From the NCBI GenBank assembly GCA_002069965.1, contig MWCI01000017.1, positions 1 through 55,215 on the forward strand: a DNA stretch of 55,215 nucleotides, in the 5' to 3' direction. Position 1 is the first letter of the stretch. The number at the start of each line of letters is the position of its first letter. A program made the position numbers and the translations under genes. A model generated the notes under the pieces. It was not told the origin of the DNA. It did not search any database and was given only the letters and a program-made list of their open reading frames with translations. Source of the DNA: Spirochaetes bacterium ADurb.Bin218 (lineage in GTDB: Bacteria > Spirochaetota > UBA4802 > UBA5550). This document shows, piece after piece, positions 26,423 through 34,475 of the stretch.

Positions 26423-27901
26423 ATGGGTTTTCTCAAAAGGTTTTTAAAGTGGATTGGAATTTTTGTAGGTTTTGTATTGTTGATCATAATAGCTGTAGGT
26501 ATTGCTATTATGCTTATAGTGGATAAGCCCTTTGTCGAAAGCAAAATGGAGGAGCAGCTTCACAGACAGGTAAGAATAGGGGATTTTAGCGGAGGTATAT
26601 TTTCAGCCCTTTCAGGGTTTACAGTAAAGGATGTTCGCATATCAAATTACAAAACAGAGAAAGAGTTGGAATCTTTGAAGGGAAAAGCTGTTGCAGATAA
26701 TGATCTCTTTGTATCTTTGAAGTCATTTAATTTTAAGGTGGCAATTCCTCCTTTGCTAAAAAAGCAGTTTGTTTTAAAAGAGCTTATGCTATATTCTCCT
26801 CAAATCAATATAGTCAGGTATAAAAGCGGCGCATTCAATTTTTCAGATCTCCTTGTCCCCAAAAAGCTTACCCCAGAGGAAAGGTTAGAGCTTGAAAAGA
26901 AAATGAAAGAAGAGGCTGAAAAACCAAAAGAGCCATCGAAACCATTAAAAGCAGATGATATTCCTGTTGCTATAAATATTGGCTCCATTGGTATGGAAGA
27001 TGGGAACATAAACTTTGTCGATATGGCAAGTGAACAGAAGATAAATATATATAAGGTAACGGCAAAGGTCTATGACATAAAGATAGATCCTGCAAATCTT
27101 GAAAAAAATGACAGTGTTTTATTAAAAGTTTTTGCAGGTATAAAAACTACAGGTCGAAAGGCCTCTGGAAGCGTTGAGTCCTTCGATATAGGATTTGATA
27201 TAAATGGCAATGTCATCCCCTTTGATAAAAAGACAAGGGTGCTTAATCCTGAGATATTTGTGAAAGCTGGCTCGCCCTATGGCAAAGTAACAGGTTTGCA
27301 AATTTTTAATGAGATGATGAATGTGGAGCAGCTCGCAAAGTATTCTGGTAAAATTGATTTCTTGAAAAAAGAAATAGATTGGAAAAATGGATATGTTAAA
27401 ATTCATTTTAAGGATAATATTGTTACCCTTGAAGAAGGTAGGTTCGCAAATGATGACTATGGACTTGCCTTTGGTGGTAAGATAAATACTTCATCCATGG
27501 GGCTTGATCTCAAAAGCGATATGACATTGGCAGCTAAGCATACTGTAAAGATGAAGGAAAAGACAGAAAAGCTTGTAGACAAGGCCCTCACTGGGAAAAT
27601 GAGAGAGTATGTAAAAGCCTCGGATATAGCTGATGTAGCTATAAAGCCTTTGCTCAATGAAAAGGGTGAGGTTTTTTTGAAATATGAGATCAAAGGAACG
27701 GCAGAAAAACCAAAGGTTGCTCTTGTTCATCCAGTGCTTAAGGCTCTCAGTGATGTTATAAAGGATGCAACAAAGGATGTAGCATCTCAGCTTGCAGATA
27801 AAGCAAAAGATGTAGCTAAGGAAAAGGCAGAGGAAAAGTTAAAAGGCAAAACAGATAAAGCTACAGAAAAGGCATCTCAAAAGCTCAAGAAGCTTTTTTA
27901 G
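26423..27901 (+). CDS. AsmA-like membrane-anchored protein
   Basis: This 492-residue protein has one N-terminal membrane helix (WIGIFVGFVLLIIIAVGIAI, about 10-29). The AsmA-type pattern VEQ-like FVESKMEEQLHRQVRIG and FSALSGFTVKDVRISNY follows, then repeating beta segments. Relatives (AsmA, TamB, YhdP) are long periplasmic proteins that span the envelope and move phospholipid to the outer membrane; this is a short member. A proline/lysine-rich spacer lies about 153-176. The C-terminus from about 448 is a run of charged helical repeats (DVAKEKAEEKLKGK) like LEA/apolipoprotein helices, which is unusual. AAGGAGG precedes the ATG. Confidence 0.75.
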   Translation: MGFLKRFLKWIGIFVGFVLLIIIAVGIAIMLIVDKPFVESKMEEQLHRQVRIGDFSGGIFSALSGFTVKDVRISNYKTEKELESLKGKAVADNDLFVSLKSFNFKVAIPPLLKKQFVLKELMLYSPQINIVRYKSGAFNFSDLLVPKKLTPEERLELEKKMKEEAEKPKEPSKPLKADDIPVAINIGSIGMEDGNINFVDMASEQKINIYKVTAKVYDIKIDPANLEKNDSVLLKVFAGIKTTGRKASGSVESFDIGFDINGNVIPFDKKTRVLNPEIFVKAGSPYGKVTGLQIFNEMMNVEQLAKYSGKIDFLKKEIDWKNGYVKIHFKDNIVTLEEGRFANDDYGLAFGGKINTSSMGLDLKSDMTLAAKHTVKMKEKTEKLVDKALTGKMREYVKASDIADVAIKPLLNEKGEVFLKYEIKGTAEKPKVALVHPVLKALSDVIKDATKDVASQLADKAKDVAKEKAEEKLKGKTDKATEKASQKLKKLF

Positions 27902-27910
27902 TTTTAAAAA

Positions 27911-27943
27911 ACTTATATATCCCTTAAAAAGGGATATATAAGT
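27911..27943. terminator. Intrinsic terminator between convergent genes
   Basis: Arms 27911-27925 and 27929-27943 form a perfect 15-bp stem with a 3-nt loop. The minus strand continues with TTTTTAAAAC, so it most clearly ends the YgaP-like gene; the plus-strand side is less T-rich but probably also stops the AsmA-like transcript. Confidence 0.75.
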
Positions 27944-27951
27944 GAGAATCT

Positions 27952-28182
27952 TTATGGGCGTTCATTGCAACAAGGTTTAAAACCAATTTTAACAAGAATA
28001 TTTGCCATAAGGCAAAAACCTGAAAGGGAAAATATTATTAAGTTTATACCTGCAAGTATTGGCAGGATAATAAAAAGCTTATTTACCATAACAGACAGGA
28101 TTGTCCCAATAAGCACAATAGAACCTGCTACTAACCATATTACTCTTTCTAAATACCAGCTACTTTTTTTTGCTATGAACAT
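27952..28182 (-). CDS. DUF2892/YgaP-like small membrane protein
   Basis: This 76-residue protein has two hydrophobic helices. WYLERVIWLVAGSIVLIG and the later GINLIIFSLSGFCLMANIL, with C-terminal FKPCC, match the DUF2892 pattern (ER..R...G, then TGFCPM...L...G..PC). The open frame extends to 28326, but GAGG lies 5 nt before ATG 28182 and the family starts there, so the upstream 48 codons are not included. The role of the family is unclear; in some proteins it is fused to rhodanese domains, and the cysteines suggest sulfur or redox chemistry. Confidence 0.75.
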   Translation of the reverse strand: MFIAKKSSWYLERVIWLVAGSIVLIGTILSVMVNKLFIILPILAGINLIIFSLSGFCLMANILVKIGFKPCCNERP

Positions 28183-28430
28183 AAAAACCTCAATAAGAGA
28201 AAATAGTATTAAATTATTAAACAATATACTTAAATTATAAATTATTGTCAAGTTTTTATTTTTAAAATCAGTATTTATTCCATAACTTTTTTTAAAATAA
28301 CAATATTCTATGATCCCTGCAGCCAAAGAGGGAAATAATATTTTCTTAATTTTACACTAAAAATTATATTTAGGAATAATTACTGATTTTAAATAACTTA
28401 GCTTTTGTAAAATAGAGTAAAAGAGTAAAA
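28183..28430. other. Non-coding stretch
   Basis: This stretch between the YgaP-like start and the pstS terminator is very AT-rich. Apart from the ribosome-binding site of the YgaP-like gene I see no convincing gene or structured element. The upstream codons of the 28326 frame are probably not translated. Confidence 0.5.
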
Positions 28431-28457
28431 ATTCCCCGCATATAAAATACGGGGAAT
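28425..28457 (-). terminator. Intrinsic terminator of pstS
   Basis: ATTCCCCG (28431-28438) and CGGGGAAT (28450-28457) form an 8-bp stem with an 11-nt loop. On the minus strand the T-run of AATTTTTACTC follows. It lies 38 nt after the pstS stop. Confidence 0.75.
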
Positions 28458-28494
28458 AGAGGCTGCCAATTTGACTGGATGTTTTTGGAGGACG

Positions 28495-29322
28495 TTATTT
28501 TATGGAAATGAATCCCGCCTCTTGAACTATCTTTCGGCCTTCATTGCTAAGTAAGTAATCTATGAATTTTTGTGCCTCAGGAGAAATTTTTGCCTCATTT
28601 ACATACATGTAGAGTTTTCGTGATATTGGGAACCTGCCGCTTTTGCCATTCTCAAGAGTTGGTTCAACATTATCAACAAACAGAGGTTTTATGCTTTTAT
28701 CAAGATATCCAAATCCCACATAGCCTATGGCCTTTGTGTTTTCTGCTACTGCAGAAATGATTGCTCCATTTGAAGCTTGCAAAAGAGCATCTTTACGGAC
28801 GTCTTTTTTAAGCATTACCTTTTCGTGCCATACCTCATAAGTCCCTGAGCTTGTATCCCTTGATATAACTATTATTTTTTCATCTTTTCCACCAAGCTGC
28901 TTCCAGTTGGTTATTGACCCATCATAAATAGCTTTTAGCTGAGTCAGGGTAATATTTTTCACAGGATTTGCAGGGTTAACTATTGGAACAATCATATCCA
29001 CTGCCACAGCTATTTCCTTGATTGAGAGCCCCTTTTCCTTTGCACTTTGCAACTCCACATCCTTCATCTCCCGTGATGAATTTGCTATTGCGCAAGTTCC
29101 ATCAAGCAGAGCCTTGATTCCATTACCTGAACCACTTCCCTCGATTACTATGGAAACTTTGGTTGTTTTACGATATTCCTCAGCTGCCTTTTGTGTAATA
29201 GGCAACACTGTTGTGGAACCTTTAATTACAATCCTATTGTCAGCATCCCTTTTGCAACCAGCCATAAAAGCAAGGCCTGCAATCACAGTTAATGCTGCCA
29301 TGATTTTAAGGTTTTTCTTCAC
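28495..29322 (-). CDS. pstS: Phosphate-binding lipoprotein PstS
   Basis: This is a 275-residue substrate-binding protein of the high-affinity phosphate ABC transporter. The lipoprotein signal ends AGLAFMAGC with lipidated Cys23. Phosphate-site blocks are IKGSTTVLPI (about 34-43), EGSGSGNGIKALLDG (about 61-75), IANSSREM (about 79-86) and the later ISRDTSSGTYEVWHE. The start is GTG, 7 nt after AAGGAGG. It is transcribed away from pstB-phoU-phoB-phoR, an arrangement unlike the usual pstSCAB operon. The permease genes pstC and pstA are not adjacent to it in this window. Confidence 0.92.
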   Translation of the reverse strand: MKKNLKIMAALTVIAGLAFMAGCKRDADNRIVIKGSTTVLPITQKAAEEYRKTTKVSIVIEGSGSGNGIKALLDGTCAIANSSREMKDVELQSAKEKGLSIKEIAVAVDMIVPIVNPANPVKNITLTQLKAIYDGSITNWKQLGGKDEKIIVISRDTSSGTYEVWHEKVMLKKDVRKDALLQASNGAIISAVAENTKAIGYVGFGYLDKSIKPLFVDNVEPTLENGKSGRFPISRKLYMYVNEAKISPEAQKFIDYLLSNEGRKIVQEAGFISIK

Positions 29323-29487
29323 TGGAAATCCTCCTTGTAGTTTTGGAGCAAATAAGCGATGTTTATGTTAATTTTTTATAAAGATTTTCTAAATAAAAGA
29401 TAAAAGAATTTAGTATACATATCAAATAACTATTTTTTTACCCTGTTGAATATGATTTAGCTTTTAGCATGTCTGCTGGAGAGTAAT

Positions 29488-29520
29488 TTCTTAACATAAT
29501 CTTTATATTATCTTTATTCT
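29488..29520. promoter_or_regulatory. Pho-box-like direct repeats
   Basis: Three 11-bp units lie in tandem: TTCTTAACATA (29488-29498), ATCTTTATATT (29499-29509) and ATCTTTATTCT (29510-29520). PhoB-family regulators bind direct repeats with 11-bp spacing, and a PhoB-type regulator is encoded in this operon. The units do not match the enterobacterial sequence, so the call rests on spacing and position. The gap 29323-29572 probably holds the promoters of both pstS and pstB. Confidence 0.4.
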
Positions 29521-29572
29521 TTTTTAATTTTTAAGTTTTTTATTAAGGCCATAAATAAGGAATTAAAAATTT

Positions 29573-30349
29573 ATGCAGATTCAGGAACAACAAATGAAAG
29601 ATAAGATTATTGCAGAGGATGTCTCCTTTTATTATGGCTCAAATCAGGCTATAAGAAATATTTCTTTAAAAGTAAAGAAAAATTCTGTTATGGCGTTAAT
29701 AGGACCCTCTGGATGTGGGAAATCAACTTTTTTGAGATGTATAAATAGGATGAATGATATTATCCCTGAGACAAAAATAACAGGGGACATTAAAATCGAT
29801 GATGTTTCGATTTATGGATCTAAATATAATGTTACAGCCCTAAGGCGTAAGGTTGGCATGGTTTTCCAAAAATCCAATCCCTTTCCAAAGTCTATTTTTG
29901 AAAATATAGCCTATGGTCTTAAAATCAACGGAGTGAAGGATAAATACGAAATAGAATATATAGTAGAGAAATCCCTAAAGGATACAGCACTATGGGATGA
30001 GGTTAAGGATAGGCTACATAAATCCGCTTTGGGTCTTTCTGGAGGCCAGCAGCAGAGGCTTTGCATTGCAAGGACTATAGCAATTCAACCTGAGGTTATT
30101 TTAATGGATGAGCCAGCCTCTGCCCTTGACCCTATTTCTACACAGAAGATTGAGGAGTTGATTCAGGTCCTGAAAAAAGATTACACAATAATAATTGTTA
30201 CTCATAATATGCAGCAGGCTGCAAGGGTAAGCGACTACACAGCATTTTTTTATATGGGAGAGCTTATTGAGGTTGATAAGACAGAGAAAATATTCACAAG
30301 GCCCTCTAAAGAAATGACTGAAAATTACATAACTGGGAAATTTGGTTGA
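29573..30349 (+). CDS. pstB: Phosphate ABC transporter ATP-binding protein PstB
   Basis: This is a 258-residue ABC ATPase that energises phosphate import. Walker [10 protein letters not shown] (about 43-51), the Q-loop region [21 protein letters not shown] (split here by family block), signature [16 protein letters not shown], Walker [14 protein letters not shown] and the H-loop VTHNMQQA are all intact; the FPKSI and ENIAYG parts are typical of PstB. ATG 29573 has a distant AAGGA; ATG 29594 ([12 protein letters not shown]) has AGGA 8 nt before it and could be the true start (251 aa). phoU follows. The permeases PstC and PstA must be encoded elsewhere. Confidence 0.94.
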   Translation: MQIQEQQMKDKIIAEDVSFYYGSNQAIRNISLKVKKNSVMALIGPSGCGKSTFLRCINRMNDIIPETKITGDIKIDDVSIYGSKYNVTALRRKVGMVFQKSNPFPKSIFENIAYGLKINGVKDKYEIEYIVEKSLKDTALWDEVKDRLHKSALGLSGGQQQRLCIARTIAIQPEVILMDEPASALDPISTQKIEELIQVLKKDYTIIIVTHNMQQAARVSDYTAFFYMGELIEVDKTEKIFTRPSKEMTENYITGKFG

Positions 30350-30395
30350 TAAAAGCTAAAAGCAATTTAAATTCAAATTATAAAAGGAGAAAAAT

Positions 30396-31061
30396 ATGCA
30401 GACTCACCTTGAAATGGATATAGAGAACATAAAGATAAAGATGTTCGCCATGGCAGATCTGGCAATTGAGGCAATTAAGCTTTCTATAGATTCCTTAAAA
30501 AAGGGGGATCTGGAGCTTGCTAAGGAGATAATAAAGAATGATTCAAAGATGGACAGGCTTGAGATAGAGATAGATGATGAGTGCATAAAGCTTTTAGTTA
30601 CAAGGCAGCCTGCAGCATCTGATTTACGCTTCGCCCTTGCAATGCTTAAAATTAACACTGATATTGAAAGGATAGGGGATCTGGCTACCAATGTAGCAAG
30701 GGAGACTTTAAAGATAAATGGGGCACCTCTTATCAAGCCTTTAATTGATATACCAAGGATGGCTGAGATTGTTGTTAAGATGATTCAAAGTGGTTTTGAA
30801 GCAATAAGTGAAAAGGATGTTAATAAAGCCCGTTCGGTTTTACCTATGGATGATGAGATTGATGAGCTTAACATGCAGATATACAGGGAATTGTTTACAT
30901 ATATGAGTGAATCAAGCAAAAATATATCTCAGAGCCTGTCTTTGATAATGGTCTCGAGAGCTCTGGAAAGAGCAGGGGATCATGCAAAAAATATTGCAGA
31001 AAGAGCAATATATTATATAATGGGTGATGATATAAGGCATCAAAATCCTAAGGGTATATAA
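30396..31061 (+). CDS. phoU: Phosphate signalling protein PhoU
   Basis: This 221-residue all-helical protein contains two PhoU repeats. Metal-site residues typical of the family are visible as RIGDLATNVA in the first repeat (about 89-98) and RAGDHAKNIAER in the second (about 191-202). PhoU links the Pst transporter to PhoR and keeps the Pho response off when phosphate is plentiful. AAAGGAG precedes the ATG. It sits between pstB and the phoB-type gene in one operon. Confidence 0.95.
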   Translation: MQTHLEMDIENIKIKMFAMADLAIEAIKLSIDSLKKGDLELAKEIIKNDSKMDRLEIEIDDECIKLLVTRQPAASDLRFALAMLKINTDIERIGDLATNVARETLKINGAPLIKPLIDIPRMAEIVVKMIQSGFEAISEKDVNKARSVLPMDDEIDELNMQIYRELFTYMSESSKNISQSLSLIMVSRALERAGDHAKNIAERAIYYIMGDDIRHQNPKGI

Positions 31062-31069
31062 CAAATTTT

Positions 31070-31756
31070 ATGAAAAAGAAGATATTCGTCGTTGATGATG
31101 AAAAAGACATTAGAGAGATTTTAAAGATTAACCTCTCTCAGGAAGGATATGAGATTTTCACTTATGCCTCTGCAAAGGATGCAGGAAAGGGACTTGAAAC
31201 GATCTCTCCTGATCTTATTATACTTGATATTATGATGGAAGGTAAAGATGGTTATGATTTTTGTAGAGAAATCAGAGTAAATGAAAAATTTAAGAATATT
31301 CCAATAATATTTTTGTCAGCCAGATCTGAAGAATTTGATAAGGTCCTTGGGCTTGAACTTGGGGCTGATGATTTTATAACAAAACCCTTTAGCATAAAGG
31401 AGCTTAAATCGCGAGTCAAAGCTGTATTGCGCAGAACCTCTGAACCTATCAGGTCTTCTCAGGAAAAGATCTTAAGATATAAAGGGGTTGAGTTAAACCT
31501 CAATCAATACTCCTTAGTCGTTGATGGGGTTGAAATTAAACTCACAAAGACTGAGTTTAATATACTTGCACTTTTCATGGAAAATCCCGGTAAGATATTT
31601 TCTCGTGATAATATAATAGATAGTGTCCGTGGACATGATGTCTTTGTTGTGGATAGGACAATAGATGTTCATATTATGAATCTCAGAAAAAAGTTAGGTC
31701 AATACAAAAATATAATAACAACATTTTCCGGTGTTGGATACGGATTTAAGGAATAG
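31070..31756 (+). CDS. phoB: OmpR/PhoB-family response regulator
   Basis: This is a 228-residue regulator. The receiver domain has FVVDDEKDI, phospho-acceptor Asp in LIILDIMMEGKDG, and the switch Lys in FITKPFSIKEL. A C-terminal winged helix follows with VELNLNQYSLVVDG, LTKTEFNILALFMENPGKIFS (family block) and RTIDVHIMNLRKKLG. Position after phoU and 2 nt before a PhoR-like kinase identifies it as the Pho regulator. The Shine-Dalgarno sequence is weak, so translation may be coupled to phoU. Its likely binding site is the 11-bp repeat array upstream of pstB. Confidence 0.9.
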   Translation: MKKKIFVVDDEKDIREILKINLSQEGYEIFTYASAKDAGKGLETISPDLIILDIMMEGKDGYDFCREIRVNEKFKNIPIIFLSARSEEFDKVLGLELGADDFITKPFSIKELKSRVKAVLRRTSEPIRSSQEKILRYKGVELNLNQYSLVVDGVEIKLTKTEFNILALFMENPGKIFSRDNIIDSVRGHDVFVVDRTIDVHIMNLRKKLGQYKNIITTFSGVGYGFKE

Positions 31757-31758
31757 AT

Positions 31759-33486
31759 ATGCTCAAAAAACTGAGTTCAAAACTTATAACTTATTTTATA
31801 TGTTTAATTTCTCTTCTTGTCATTGTGATTTTTCTTACAGTTCAAAATTTAGTTAAAACCAGGCATATAAATCTCATGTTAAATGAGATGGTGAGATATT
31901 CTGATATTATTAATCTTTCCATTAGTGAAGTTTTTTTAAAAAATAAAAATAAAGAAGTCGCTATTTTGATCAATGACTTTGCCAAAGCTGCAAATGTAAG
32001 AATAACACTTATAAATATGGATGGAACTGTCACTTTTGACTCAGATGTCTCTGATGTCTCTTCTCTGGAAAATCACTACTACAGGCAGGAGGTATATCAG
32101 GCCATACATAATGGCAGTGGCAATAGCATAAGATATAGTAGCACTGTCAAAACAGATATGCTTTATTACGCAAAGCTCTATGATAAATATGTTTTGCGCC
32201 TTGCAATACCTTTATACACTCTCAATGAAAGTCTCTCTGAGCTTCGAATGCTCATTATAAAAATAGCTGCAGGTGTTTTTTTTATAGCTGTAATAATAGT
32301 TGTTGTGGTGATTCTGAAAATAACAGGCCCCTTTAAGGAGACCTTGAGCTTTGCGGAGAACTTTTCTAAGGGAGATTATAAAAAACGCATTTTGAATTAT
32401 ACTGATGATGAAATAGGGAGCCTGCAAAGGGCACTTAACAAAATGGCTGACACTATTGTTGAAACTATAGAGGCTCATATCTTTGAAAAGAAGAAGCTTG
32501 AAACAACACTGGAAAGCATAAGTGATGGGATTGCCTTAATTGATGCTTCAAAAAAAATACTTATATGGAATAAAACATTTACATTTTATATTGGGATAGA
32601 AAGCGATCCAAAGGACAGGCCTTTTTTTGAGGTAATAAGAAATCGTCTTTTAAATAGTAAGCTTGAAAAGGCTCTTGTCTCAGGTGAAAGTGATGCCTTT
32701 GAAATTGAGCTGTTAAATGAAAAGGTTTTTGATGTTATTATAAATCCCATTAAGGAGGACAATCACCTTTTAAAAGGTGTTCTTCTTGTTTTACATGATA
32801 TATCAGAGAAGAAAAAGATTGAAAAGATAAAATCTGATCTTGTGACAAATGTATCCCATGAGCTGAAGACCCCCATAGCAATTGTAAAGGGATATCTTGA
32901 AACTATAAAGGAAAATCCTGACAATAAAAGTATGCTTAATGATTTTATAGATAGAGCGTTAGAAAATGTTGACAGGCAAAACGCCCTTATTCAAGACATC
33001 ATTAAATTGAGTATGATTGAATCTTCAAAGGAATTTGAAAAAGAAGAGGTTAATATCCGCAGAATTATTTTGAATTGCCTGGATATTTTAACTCCAAAGA
33101 TTAGCAAAAAGGGCATTGCTTTGCATACAGATTTCCCAGAGATCAACTATTACACAGTGGCAAATGATTTTCTTGCTGAGGAGATCTTTTTTAATATAAT
33201 CGACAATGCAATAAATTATAACAACCCTGGCGGAACGATCAAAGTATCAGCCAGATTAAATAACAATAGACTCTCTGTGTCAATCTCTGATAGTGGCATT
33301 GGCATACCACAGGAATATATTGATCGCATATTTGAGAGATTTTACAGAGTTGATAAAAGCAGGTCAAGAACAACTGGTGGAACTGGTCTTGGGCTTTCCA
33401 TTGTTAAACATGCTGCCATGGTCCTTGGCTGGAATATTTCTGTAGACTCTGACAAAAAAGGAACTACTTTTACAATTCTTATTTAA
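31759..33486 (+). CDS. phoR: PhoR-like sensor histidine kinase
   Basis: This 575-residue membrane kinase has TM1 (about 8-30), a periplasmic region of ~130 residues, TM2 (about 168-190), HAMP (about 190-245) and PAS (about 250-355). HisKA follows with His367 in VSHELKTPIAIVKGY, and HATPase with NIIDNAINYN, ISDSGIGIP and GGTGLGLSIVKH. The larger periplasmic loop differs from E. coli PhoR and resembles the PhoR/ResE type of Firmicutes and others. AAGGAA precedes the ATG, 2 nt after the phoB stop. It would phosphorylate the PhoB-type regulator under phosphate limitation. Confidence 0.9.
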   Translation: MLKKLSSKLITYFICLISLLVIVIFLTVQNLVKTRHINLMLNEMVRYSDIINLSISEVFLKNKNKEVAILINDFAKAANVRITLINMDGTVTFDSDVSDVSSLENHYYRQEVYQAIHNGSGNSIRYSSTVKTDMLYYAKLYDKYVLRLAIPLYTLNESLSELRMLIIKIAAGVFFIAVIIVVVVILKITGPFKETLSFAENFSKGDYKKRILNYTDDEIGSLQRALNKMADTIVETIEAHIFEKKKLETTLESISDGIALIDASKKILIWNKTFTFYIGIESDPKDRPFFEVIRNRLLNSKLEKALVSGESDAFEIELLNEKVFDVIINPIKEDNHLLKGVLLVLHDISEKKKIEKIKSDLVTNVSHELKTPIAIVKGYLETIKENPDNKSMLNDFIDRALENVDRQNALIQDIIKLSMIESSKEFEKEEVNIRRIILNCLDILTPKISKKGIALHTDFPEINYYTVANDFLAEEIFFNIIDNAINYNNPGGTIKVSARLNNNRLSVSISDSGIGIPQEYIDRIFERFYRVDKSRSRTTGGTGLGLSIVKHAAMVLGWNISVDSDKKGTTFTILI

Positions 33487-33509
33487 ACTGTTGGAATTTT
33501 TTAATTTTA

Positions 33510-33537
33510 TTGACAATACACAAACAAGGTCTATAAT
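33510..33537 (+). promoter_or_regulatory. Perfect-consensus promoter
   Basis: TTGACA (33510-33515) and TATAAT (33532-33537), both exact matches to consensus, are 16 nt apart. Transcription would start near 33544, 24 nt before the ATG at 33568. It is the best promoter in the window and suggests strong constitutive expression of the membrane protein that follows. Confidence 0.75.
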
Positions 33538-33567
33538 TATTGACTTTAAAAATTTCGAGGAATGATT

Positions 33568-34458
33568 ATGAGGCCTTTCTCTGCCATCGCATCAAGTCTA
33601 TGCTTTATTATGGATAAACTTGAGGAATTTTCTGAATCATCAAGAAATATAGCAATAGTAGGCACCTTTCTTTCTCTAAGCTTTCTCTTTGGCCTTGTGA
33701 TTGCAGAGCTTAATATGAGAGGTTTTTTCCCTGATTATGCCAAAAGGTTGATCCCTCACAATCATCTTGCTGTTATATCTCAGGTTTTTAATTTACTTCT
33801 TTTTTTTGAAGTCCTGAGTCTGATTTTCAGTTTTGTTCATTCAGTATCTGTCTCTATGGGCAAGCAAATAGAAGTGCTTTCTCTGGTTTTGCTCAGAGAT
33901 GTTTTCAAAGAGTTTTCTCATTTTACAGAGCCAATTGAGTGGCTGGCAGTAAAGCCCTTTTTAGTTTCCATGACAGTCAGTGCTGTTGGGGCATTGTGTT
34001 TGTTTTTTATTCTGAGCATCTTTTATCGATTTTATGAGTCACGTCCAATAACAAAAGATGAAAGCGATACCCGAACTTTTATAAAAATAAAGAAGATTAT
34101 TGCATTTTTTCTTCTTGTATCTTTTTTCTTTATTATTCTATACGAAGGTCTTCTTTATATAAAGACTGCACAACCAAATAAAGCCTTTGAGACTTTTTAT
34201 ACAGTGCTTATTTTTAGTGATATTTTAATCATTTTAGTATCTACAATTTATAGCTCAAGTTACATAGTTACATTTAGAAATTCAGGTTTTGCAGTTGCCA
34301 CAGTGTTTATAAGGCTTGCTCTTATATCTCCTCCTTTATTTAGATCCCTTATAGGGATTGGCAGCGCTCTTTTTGTCCTTGGGATAAGCTTTATATACAA
34401 AAGCTATAGACCTGCAGAGGACTGTATCAAAACATGTCAGGATTTGACTGACATGTGA
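33568..34458 (+). CDS. Polytopic membrane protein of unknown function
   Basis: This is a 296-residue protein with about seven hydrophobic helices: after a soluble N-terminus of ~25 residues, helices around 26-48, 65-90, 128-153, 170-193, 206-228 and two near 236-280. Soluble loops carry few charges. I do not recognise the family. An ATG at 33562 is too close to the GAGG site; ATG 33568 is 7 nt from it and is chosen. It is driven by a consensus promoter and ends in a terminator that includes its last codons (CQDLTDM). It is probably monocistronic. Confidence 0.7.
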   Translation: MRPFSAIASSLCFIMDKLEEFSESSRNIAIVGTFLSLSFLFGLVIAELNMRGFFPDYAKRLIPHNHLAVISQVFNLLLFFEVLSLIFSFVHSVSVSMGKQIEVLSLVLLRDVFKEFSHFTEPIEWLAVKPFLVSMTVSAVGALCLFFILSIFYRFYESRPITKDESDTRTFIKIKKIIAFFLLVSFFFIILYEGLLYIKTAQPNKAFETFYTVLIFSDILIILVSTIYSSSYIVTFRNSGFAVATVFIRLALISPPLFRSLIGIGSALFVLGISFIYKSYRPAEDCIKTCQDLTDM

Positions 34459-34475
34459 ATTCATTTTTTATATTT
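34432..34475. terminator. Terminator overlapping the stop codon of the membrane protein gene
   Basis: ACATGTCAG (34432-34440) and CTGACATGT (34448-34456) form a 9-bp stem with a 7-nt loop. A T-rich run (ATTTTTTATATTTT) follows about 6 nt later. The stem reaches into the TGA stop at 34456-34458. It probably also ends the convergent gene. Confidence 0.65.

Noticed and set aside
28183-28326. Upstream 48 codons of the YgaP-like frame
   Set aside because: The family start and a well-spaced ribosome-binding site lie at 28182; the extension is AT-driven sequence.
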